The translations under genes and the position numbers were made by a program. Below the pieces are notes generated by a model. It saw only the letters and a list, made by a program, of their open reading frames with translations, did not search any database and had not been told where the DNA came from. Below are positions 48,930 through 60,173 of a stretch of DNA of 64,000 nucleotides, piece by piece (positions within the stretch are counted from its first letter, which is position 1; the number at the start of each line of letters is the position of its first letter). The DNA comes from Allodiplogaster sudhausi (lineage: Eukaryota; Nematoda; Chromadorea; Rhabditida; Diplogasteridae). The stretch covers positions 1,691,001 through 1,755,000 of the forward strand of contig CALZFC010000005.1 in NCBI GenBank assembly GCA_945643635.1. The letters run 5' to 3'.

Positions 48930-50581
48930 GAGAAAGAGAGGGAGGTCAGGGTGAAAGAGAAATAGAAAAAGAGCTAGAGAGACGACGACAGAGCACATGA
49001 CAGAGGACAATAAGAGGGGTGGAGAGAGAAGCGCTGAAAGTGGATAAAGGAGAAGCTCGTTCTGCTTCTCGAACATTACCCCCCCCCCACACTCCCTCGA
49101 CCTACCCAAAATCAGAGATGGGCTCATTTCTGGACGCTGTTTCTGGCTTTTAGGGGAGCAGGGAAGAGAAGAAGAAAGAATGTTGAAGAGTGGAAGAAAT
49201 GAGATAGATAAACGAGAGGGTGGAGAGAGAAGAGATGGAGAGAAAAGAATGAGAGATGGATAAAGGAGGGAGAGATAGGGAGTAAAAGAAGGAATACGAG
49301 GAGATGTCCACTGGCAGCACTAATCAGATGTCCGCCCATCAGAGGAGGATAGGACAAGCGAAAAGGCAGCAGAAGATTGTTCAATAAGCACAAAAAATTG
49401 TAAGCTTAATGAAATCAGAAAAAAACTAGCTAATAAAAGTGATGAAGAGAATTCTTGAAAAAGTAAAGAAATTTATTGTTAAAATAAAAATAATAATGAA
49501 AATAGAAATAAACTTGCCTTTCCTATGAACATAGCCGGCTACGGTGATGCCTAGGCCGAGTGCCGCGTCCCTCTTCAGCTCCACATCAATTGTCTCGTAC
49601 GGAAGATGTGACCAGTTTTCACGGCAGAATACGGTAAGTGCCTAAATTTTGAAATATATTTTTAATAGTATTGAAACATATAAAGAAACTACTTTAAATG
49701 CCTTGAAAATAAGAGGAAAATGAGCATAGGGGTCACACAAATGCCAAGAAAAACGTCTATTATTATTGCAGTCGTGGCATCGGCATTCGATGTTTTCTTC
49801 CTCTCTTTTTTCTCGATGAAATATAAGACGACACGAAAGAGTGGCATTTGAGAGGAGGAAGGAGGGCTGACCATTTCCTGGAGGCTTCGGAGACTCATCG
49901 ATGGCGCGATGTGGGCATCGGTCCCCACTTCTGACGCAATCGACGCGGCGGCCGTTGCGGTGGCGTCGGCGGGGGCGGCGTCGGGCGCGCCGCTTGGTCC
50001 GCCTCCGCCGTTGCCAGATGTCGTGGACTCCTCGGATGGCTTCCGCCGCGTCCGGTAGTCGGACGCACGCTCGGACATCGGCGCGGATAACTAACAATAA
50101 GCCGATAGAATATCCACATAAATATGATCGGAAATAAATTTTAAAAAAAATCAGTTTTTTAATGAAATTATACTGAAAACCACCTGAACCGAGTTTTTAC
50201 TTTCAAATTGTTTTTTTTCTTTCTTCCATCAATCATGAAAAATAAATAAAAGCATAGAAATAGTTTTTTTTTAAAATAAACCTGATGTGAGTTGGCAATG
50301 ATTGCAGCAGCGACGGCAGCTATGAAGCCCGCCATAACTCACTGTCCCTAACAATAAGAGGGTCACCCTTTCACTCTCCACTCTCAATCTCTCTCACTCT
50401 CCCTTGCTCTGCCTGCCTCTTCCAGTCTATCTCTCATTCAACCGCTCTCGGCCAGCTTGGTGGAAAATGAAAAATAGGAGAGATAACAAGCATAGCCTGT
50501 CTTCCTTGCGGAATAGATAGAAGGAGCTAGTATAATGACTTTCCTGCCCATCTCCCTCAACTTATCTTCCCTTTCTTGCTT

Positions 50582-50620
<39 letters not shown>

Positions 50621-52072
50621 TCCTTCTCTACACTCTCGCAGGTTGGGTGGGTTCTGCGTAACAGGGTCATCCGACACCTTTCCAACCAACTTTCTTCCTG
50701 TCCGCCGTGCTATGTAACGTCTAACAGCGTCGACAGGAGAGGTCTCCAGGCAGTCTCATTTAGCAAACATCCATCGTATAAGCAATCGGATTTTGTCTTT
50801 AACCTTTTTGGTTCAGGCAGTTTTCAGATTTTAATATATAGCTTGTATAACTTGCTCTCAAGCATCGTTATAAGGTATATAAATATTTACACATATCCAC
50901 CGTCTAGAATAATGATACATTCTCTCCTCTTCCCCCCCCCTTTCTCGCTCGCTCTCTTCTACTCAATGCAGCTTGCCCAGTGTCAATTTCACTGGGCGAG
51001 GGACGGGAAGAGAAGGAGAGCGTGAATAAGAGCGTTGGGAGGATGAGATACAGAGAGAGGGAGTATCTAGTGTGCCAGGATAACGTATCTGTGACTTTTT
51101 CGGCATGGGCAGGGACATATTTGTTCCGTGTAATCAGCGGCAAGCTCAAAGACTACCGCGAAAATTTGATATTAAATTAGAATATAAAAATTTTCTTTAA
51201 ATATCATTAATAATCTACAATACATATGTATATTATAAATATGTATATGTATATGTATGCAGACTTCCTGCTGCCGTTGCTGCTGCTCGTCTTGCTGCCG
51301 TTGCACGCCTCCGTTGACGTGAGCAGCGACGGGTCGGCCGTTCGGCTCTGATTATCATTATAGTTCTTGCTCACGTCTAACAATAAGATAAAATAATTAC
51401 ATCCAATTGCAAAAAACCCATAATATATGTCTTGGGCAAGAATATTGTTTCTTCTAAAATCAAAATAAGGTGTATGTAACCTGCGGGTGCTTCGCTCGTC
51501 GCGCACGCCGCAGTAGCGGCGGCGGTGGGCTCTTCTTCTGGCGTCGGCTCGATGCTTGTGCCGGGCGCGGCGGCGCCGGCGGCTTGGCGCCGTGCCAATT
51601 GTTCCTCAAGCGTCTGCGGACACAGTGCGGCACGCGTCGGCATCGTCCAGCATGCTGCAAGTTTTTTTTAATATAAGAAAACATATAGATTATTTACATT
51701 GGTGAAAAAAGAAAAATCCTTTAGCGCTACACAAAGGACTGAAAAGTTTAGTGCAAAAACTAATTGTAAGGCACCTTACAATTTCATCGCCAAAAAGGAA
51801 CTAAGTAGAGCTGGAAAAGATATATTTTTTCCATAATGGGTGAATGGAATGTAGAGAAAACACTGAAGAATTTTAGAGAAGATAAACCTACTTTCTTTAA
51901 AATAGTGAGAGCGTTATAAAATCACGAATTAAAATCATGAAACATATAAAGTATGAAGAATAGTAGTAGCCAATATCTCTGGTCATACTTATCGCGCTAA
52001 CGGAGCTGGATTTTCCCGGTGAAGATCACAAGGGATTCGAGCCGTCAACAGAGGACGTCACAGGGAAGTAGA

Positions 52073-52107
<35 letters not shown>

Positions 52108-52596
52108 AAGGGAGGGAGAGTGGAGGAACGGAAAGAAAGGGTTGTTGAGGAGATTGAAGAAATATACACCTGGGGCTATTTAAAAGATAGATAGATAGGC
52201 AGACAGAAGTAAACTGGCAAAACAGGGAAATCGTCTTTGCCCCGAGGAACAAGGAATTTCATGGCAGATTCGCTCTCTCTCTCTCCCTCTCTCTCTTTCT
52301 CTCTCTGTCTCGATCCCTCTCAACATCTCTCCAAACATCTCTTTGTATCGCACCCCCTTCAATTTCTTTATCTCTGTATCTTTCTGTACCTCAGGCTCAG
52401 GAAGCACAAATCCTGGCTTGGCAGCCAGGCATTATGTTGGCCGTGTTGACAAGCCGTGTGTCAGAATGATGAATAGACCCCGGGAGACTGCCAACAGGAG
52501 GGGATGAGGGAGAACGGGAGGACGATAGATAATTCCCGCTGGTGGCACTACCACCGCAACCAGGCAGAACACCGGCAACACTCGAGTCTTTTGCAC

Positions 52597-52635
<39 letters not shown>

Positions 52636-54245
52636 GAGAGAGAGGGAGAGAGAGAAAGAGAGAGAGAAAGAGAGACAAAGAGAGAGAGAAGGAGAGAGAG
52701 AGAGCTGAGCAAGAAATATATTGGGATTAAAAGTCCATACCAATAGCAGCAGCAAAATGAATATAGAATACGAGAGTGTTGATAAAGGGTGAGAGAGAGG
52801 GAGAAAGTAAGAAAAATTCCTGAGTGCTTGGTACCAAAATAAATAATGAGAAGCATCAAGAAAGAATAATGAGTGTACGAAAAGGAGAGACATAAAAACA
52901 ATGGGAATGATCGAAGAACATTCGAGCGCCGCCGTGTACAGGGGGGAAGCGGGGAGGGTAGCAAAGGGGCTTGCACGGGGCATCCTTTCCTTTTCGGATG
53001 TCCGTTGGGGCAGCCGCGAGCATCTTCCTCCTTCCGTATTTTCACTCCTCCGCTCAAGTCTATCCCTCGATGGCAGTCTGCCCTCTCTCTTTCTCTCCCT
53101 TTCTCCCTTTCTCTCCCTCTCTCTCCCTTTCTCTCTTTCTCGCCCTCTCTCAAGGCATAATTTGTTCTGACTTTTATTTATTTTCTTCTTTATCTCTTTC
53201 TCGGATACGCTCTCCGTATCTGTCTCTTTTCTCTGTCTTTATTTCTTTCTCTCTCTGTCTTTCTTTCTCTCTTTCTTTCTTTCTCTGTCTTTCCTTCTCT
53301 CTTTCCTTCTTTCTTTCTCTGTCTTTCTTTCTCTCTTTCTCTCTCTCTCACTCTCTCTCCTTCTTTCTTTCTCTGTCCTTCATTCTCACCTCGGAACCTC
53401 AGCCACCCACGCCGCAGTCGGCTACTCACTCACAGTCTCTCCCCTCGCCCTTTCTTTCATCTCTCTCCCCTCCGTACTACTCGGAATGCGCTAGCACGGC
53501 GACTTTTGCCCTGCAGTCATTTGTCTTTTCCTTGCAGTTTTCACTCTTTACGTCTCTCCATTTCTGTCGCTCTTTGCACTATCTGCTCAATCCCCTCTCT
53601 AACTCTCACAGTCTCACATGCTTTCTCCTTCCTCACACTCTACAATCTCACTCTCTCTCACCCCGTGCTCTCTCCCTCCCTCTCACTCTCTCCCACCCTC
53701 TCTCTCTCCGCTGTCTCTCCTCTCACGGTAAGTTAGTGGCAGTCACTAAAAGGGCGCCCCGAACACACATCAAAAAGCGCGCTTGGGGCGAGCCAGCAGG
53801 TAACGAAGCATATTTGTCATAGAGGCTTCTCTGCCATTTCTTGGCTCATAGAAAAGCCCCCGGGCACCCTCTCATTCATATGCGCAACAAAGCAGGCTAT
53901 TTCGGCTGAGAAAGGCGGAGAGAAAAGAAGTGCACTTTTTCAATGTCTCAAGAGCGAAAGAAAAATATGGAGTGTTAAAAAATAAGCAAATACGGACAAT
54001 TTATAAAGAATTGGCAGAGATGTTTTTCGGAGGAATAACAGCAATGTTGAAGGAGATTTGTACATTCAGACGCATGGCAAGAAAAAGAGATAGAGAGAGA
54101 GGAATCGAGAGAAGCAGAGAAAACGGCGTTCGTCTTCCGCTTTGGCCGTCTGGACGGTGTACGCATGTGTGCGAGTTCTGCCTCTCTCGAGGGACGGCAC
54201 GGCGCTGCCTCCAGGAAAGCAGGCCTGCTCATCTTCTGCCCACTG

Positions 54246-54295
<50 letters not shown>

Positions 54296-57200
54296 AACTC
54301 TCTACATGGCTATTCCACACCCCTATCTCGCGTGCTCTCAACTCATTCTTCGTGCGTTTCTTCTCTCTCTCTCTCCCTCTCTCTCTCTCTCTTTCCCTTT
54401 CTCTTCCTTTTCTAGGGAGACAGGCCAAGAGCGATTGGCCGCATTTGCAGCCAATCCAATTTGTGCGGCCAACCCAGCGGCGACCGAACGAAGTAGAAGA
54501 AGAAGCAAAAGAAGAAGGGAGAAGATGGTAAAGAAACAAGCGCGTGCTCTCTGGCTGAGGCTCATGGCCATGGGCATGGAAAAGCAGCAGAAAGTAGACA
54601 AGCTTGAGGGAGAGAAGTTCAAAATAGAAAAGAACAAACATGTTTTAACAAAATGTTTTGTCTGCTCGTATGCAAATAGAGATCGTGATGTGGTGGGTTT
54701 TCTTGGGAAGTTCTATTTGCTTTCCTAAAATAAATAAAAAAAGATTTTTTTGAAATTCAGATAGTCTAACTCGGTCGATCGGGTGGCCGGTCGGCGAAGC
54801 TGATCGGCCGTGCAACGACCATCTCCACGATGTGCTCCTGCTGACGAAGGATCGTCGCCACCTCAAACAAGGAAGGACAATGCTTATTGCTTGTCAAACA
54901 TTAAAAAGATAAATATTATTTTGAAATGATCCGACGGATTTCCTTTTGCTTCCACTGTTTTATTAATGGTATAATAATCAAGAAAATAGTTATGCAAATT
55001 GTACATCTTATGAAAAGAAGTATTATGCTACACAAAATAAAAGAGAAGAAAGAAAAATGATATACCTACTTATATAGCAAAAAGGATGAATATGAGTTTT
55101 GTTACTATGTAAACTGGGTAAATTGAAAAAAGGAAATGGAATGATTACCTGCTGCGAGCTGAATCCCTGTGTGCTCAGAGTGCCAATGTGGAGAATGTGG
55201 TCGCCCGGCTTCAACTTGTTGTCCTGAAAAATTCAACATTCCCTCTTCTATGGCAGTCCAACGATAAAACGAGAAAATTCTACTCTATCTTTAGTGACAA
55301 GTTATGAACGGTGTAAAGGAATTTGAAGAAAAATTACTTTGTCTTTCCATGAATAATTTTAAAACAAACGGATAGACCTTCATTTCTCCAAGAATCGTAA
55401 TTTTTCTAGCTTATTGCAATATCAGAAATCACAGCATTCTTGAAAAAAGGCAATAAGGTAAAATTAATCTAATTTTTAAGACTGTTAAAAAAAGATATAA
55501 AGAATTGGTACTTTGGCGGCGGGCGAGCCGGGCAGCACCGTCTTGACGACGACGCCGGTGGAGGCGCCGCCGACGATGCCGAATCCGAGGCCGCCCGAGT
55601 CGGTGGAGAGGCGGATCACTTCCACTTGCACCCATTCACCCGTCAGCTGCAAGCAAGAATGTTATTTCTTTTCTAATCATCAAATATTCGTTATGAACTA
55701 CTTTTTATTTGCCTTGTTTCCTTCAATATTATAAAAAACTTATTTAATTCACCATAGGAAATCAGTAATACTTTGAACTTCAAATAAACAAAAAAAATAA
55801 CCCGTTTTATTAAATTATATTCATATGAGATGAACCACCTAGACCCGCTCACCATGTCGCAAGCCTTGAGGAAGAAGATCATGACATAATCAACGAATTT
55901 AGGAGGCCATTACGGGCAGAAAGTGTGAATGTGAGCGAAAAAATAGGTAGAGAGAGAGAGAATGAGAGAGAGAGAGAGAGAAGGAAGCAGAGAAGCAGAG
56001 AATGATAGAGTGGGAGTTTCTTTTCAAAGATGACAGGAGCAATCACTGGGCAGTCTTCAAATCGAATTCGTCGCCGCACCGCGGCCGAGCGGCTGAGAGT
56101 CCTCTTCATTGCAGACAAGAAGACGTGCAGGAGTAGAGAAGGAGAAGACAATGAGAAGAGAAGGAGAAAGAGAGGCAGGAAGAAAGAGAGTGAGAGAGAG
56201 AGAGAGTGAAAGCGGCACTAGATAACATATAACGAGTATAATGGGATAATGTGGGAGAAAGAAGAGAGAGAGAGAGAGAGAGTGAGAGTGAGAGTAAGAG
56301 TGAGAGAGTGAGAACAGAGAGAGAATGCACACAATGTTGCCCTCCGACCATAGCCCTCCTGATTCCCGTTTTAGCCCGGATGAAAGCGAAACAAGCGCGC
56401 CAATCAGTGCTCTGCCCAAGAACAACAAGAGGACAAGAAGTCACGCGGGATCACAAACCACGCCCACCCGTCAACATATGTACATAAGTATTGAAAAAGC
56501 ATGGCACGTTTCGAAGTTCGAATAAATATGTATATCAGCAATAAAAAAATGAAAATTTTTGGAAACGTAGCTGCTACCCAAAAGATATCAAAACAGTTGA
56601 GATGCAATTTTTTAAATTTTTTCATAAGTGTTAATTAAAACTGTGATTCCACTTGATTTTGTCATCCTCTAGCAAGCCCTTTATGAGAATGTGCTTCAAA
56701 TTAATGTAGATAGGGCTCTTTAATGAGTCAGAATATGCCTCGTTTTTCATCATGCTCAATCCCTCTCAATCTCTCCCCAACTCTCTCTCTCTCTCCTTAT
56801 CTTTCTCCAACTTTCTCTCTCTCTCCATCTCTCTCTCTATCTCTCTCTCTCTCCATCTCTCGCTTTGTCAACACCTCAAAGTTGTTGATCGTGAGTGAAG
56901 CGGTGAAAAGAGACAATTATTTTCAACAGCTTGTCTCTTGTCATCGAGAGTTGTCAGGACGTGGAAGAAGAGAGCGCGAGAGAGAAAAGGGAACAGAGGA
57001 GGAGAAGGATATAGGGAAGTAAATATGATGAGAGAGCGTATAAAGTAGTAGAAAAAGAGAGACATGAAAAACATGAGAGATGGAGAGAGAAGTTAGAGGA
57101 AACGAGAGAGAGAGACAGTGAAATGAAAGGAATAGAGAGAGAGAGAGAAGAGGTGGAGAAGAAATATAGACTGTCAGGTCAATGTGTGCCTGGCCCTCAT

Positions 57201-60136
57201 CAGAGCTTCAGCTGGCCAGTGACAGAAGCAAAAAGACGACAGCTCTAACCACGGTGATATATGTACATTCTTTCGGGATTTATACAAATAGCAGTACTGA
57301 TATGGCTATAAAGGGCAAGCATGTTTTGCTTCAGAACAAATAAAGAAAACAGACTACGGACCACAAAAATGCGCCCTGGACTGACAAGAAAAATTATTCA
57401 AAGCGCAGCATTTGTAGACAGTCAAAGAATGATCTAGTAGAGTTGCACTGAATTAGACTGAATTATTTATCAAATCATCTGAGGAATGGATATGTTCGTC
57501 CTAGAATGAACCTGTTTGTTGATGGCTGTAGAGGACGTCGTGTTTATCGGGTGCGGAGAGTCGTGGCGGTTGCTAACTTTCTCCAACATTATCAGTTTGA
57601 TCAGGAATGATCATTCGCAGTTGTGCAATTTGTGATCGCGGCAAACCAAGCGATTCTTTGATAAAAAAGAGCAGAAAAAAATCGACAAAATCGATACATA
57701 TATTTCAGAGAAAACCTCTGTCAATTGAACAGAAAGATAAAAAAAGGCAAAAAAATTTTACACACGAGCCAAAATTTATTAGTTTACATATTTTAGCACT
57801 AATGGCACAAACTTTTCTAGAGTTTAAGATATAAAATAATTGAACGAAAATAAACGCGAACAGGGTGAACGGCTGAAGAAAGGTGCAGAAAGATGTGAAG
57901 AGAGTAGAGTGAGATAAGAGAAAGCCAGAAAGAAGAAATGGGAGAGATTTAAAGGAAGAGAGAAGAAAGAATGAGAGGTAGAACAGAGAGGATGGGCCAA
58001 AAATCTGAAGTCAAGAGATGACAACGCTTTGCCGTGAAATTCGAGACGCTGATGAGTGAGATCGAAGAGATAGAGAGCGAGAGAAGAGCAGTTATGCCAG
58101 AAGGGATATTCAAGGAAATGAGAGACTGAGAGAAAGAGAGAGCGAGAAAGAGAAATGAAGAGAGGGAGCGAGAGAGAGAAAGAGTGAGGGCACCGAGACA
58201 CTCTGATCATCATTTCCAAGCTGCACCGGTCAGAGCAAGTTGAGAAGTCAAAGTCGGCCGTTCAACAACAAAAGCTTAATGAGGGGTCTCGGAAAAATAT
58301 TTATAGAAAAAGTAACGGAGCGGTGCCCTCATGGGCCTTCAAAATATATTATAATAGAAGCCAGAGTATGGTTGCTAATAAAAAGGGAAGAAAAAACTAA
58401 CACGAAAAACCAATGATGAGCAGAGAAGATGTGAGAGTTGCACAAACAAATCGATATTAAAATCCTACAATCAAAAGAGAGACAGGAAAGAGGTCAATTT
58501 CCGTTTTTGTAATTGTCGACTAGGAGGCAGAGAGCACGAGTAGAAGAGTTCTTCTTCAAAATCGACTAAAAGGTCGACTAAAGAACCTGATGGTCAAAAT
58601 AGGCTAATATTTCAAGTTTTCAAGCCAAGAGAACACCTGAAGGTAAGATTGGTGCGGGTATTGAGCAAGGATTTCTTAATTGTATAAATAAATAATGCAA
58701 ATGTAGTGTATAAATAAATAATGCAAATGTCGGAAAAGAGATAATTGCAGAGGCAAAAAGGGGAACGGAACAGTGAAGGAGGAGGAAGCGAGCCGACAAT
58801 CGCAAGTGGACTACTATTTATACGCATGCCAGCTCTGTCTAGCGGAGAAGCCTCAGGGCGGGGAAACTGTGAGAGAGAGAGAGAAAGAGAGAGAAGAGAG
58901 AGAATAGAGAAAGGAGTCTCTGCCACCAGGTATTTTCTTTGGCTCTCTATGCTTCTCTCCTTCCTCTCCTTGTCAGAACGTAGAAATGAGAATAGATCAT
59001 GTTGAGGATATATGCCCAGAAGTGTGTATAATGGCAGACAGATGAGTGCGAGGCTAATTGAAAAGGCATGCGAGACTAGAGGAGAAGCGAGGCATATTCA
59101 TAGATATCCGGAGGGATGGAAAGAGTGAGAGAGAGAGAGAAAGAGAACAAAGAGAGAGAGAGAGACGGCGAAAGATGCAGAGAAAGATGATGAGATGAAA
59201 CGGAGCAACGGATCTTCTCAATGAAGAAGTTAATTATGAAGTGTTAAGAAAATATAATCCGGAAAAAACCTGAAAGAGATTAGCGGCTTTTGAATTGCAA
59301 AAAAAGAATGCAAATCGCAAATGTAGTTTTCTAGAACGAAAATAGTGATCAATAAGCAACCAAGACGACGCAGACGTGCAAAAGTGATAAAATGCGCGAT
59401 ATGAACAGAGGTAAACTGCGGCGCGGCCACCCATTCCACTCAATGCGACTTTCTTCTTTTTTTATCTAGAGAACAAGAATATGCAAACGAGGGGCGCGAC
59501 TTTTCGCGAGCGGCGAAAAAAAAGTGAATAAAAAAGCGTATGCATAATTTCCCATGTACTTTTCCGAGAGCGGGGGACGACGTGTGAATGAAGAAAAAGA
59601 AAGACAATGAAAGCAGGAAAGGTTTAGAAAAGGAAACGAAGCGAGAGAATTGCACCATTGCAAAAGCTGAAGCTGCAACGAGCATCCGACTAATAAAAAT
59701 AGTAAAAGAATTCAAGAACATTCTTTTTTAATCATATAAAATATTTTAAATCAAAGCTCGATAAAATAAACAATAAACAAATAATGTAATTTCTGCGGAG
59801 GGGGAAAGATGTGGCAACTTGCCAGGCCATTCTGGCAAACGATGAGTGCGTGATGTGTCGAAGCAAGGAGCGCTTAAGGCGATAGACAATTGGTTTTAGT
59901 CATGTCGTGAGGAACAAGGCGAGAGACTACGGAAATGGAAGAGAGGGGAGAAGACGAGCAGATAATTAGGGAGAGAGAGAGAGAGAGAAAGGAAGAGCGA
60001 GAATGAGACGAAGAAGGAAGGGAATGAGAACGGAAGGAGAAAGAAAGGAATAGAATTCGTGGCATGCACCCTCAGGAATTGCAATTGGATCGAGCAAAAG
60101 CACCAGACTGCTGCAGTGCTCTCTTTTTCCTTGCTT

Positions 60137-60173
<37 letters not shown>

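Noticed and set aside
49642..50097. Arg-rich alternative frame over the 49872-50090 exon
   Set aside because: It is the shadow frame of a GC-rich exon; only the frame starting near MSERASDYR fits both neighbouring exons.
52971..53822. 283-codon plus-strand frame
   Set aside because: Composed of CT-repeat-encoded Ser/Leu/Phe; no start context, domain or conserved motif.
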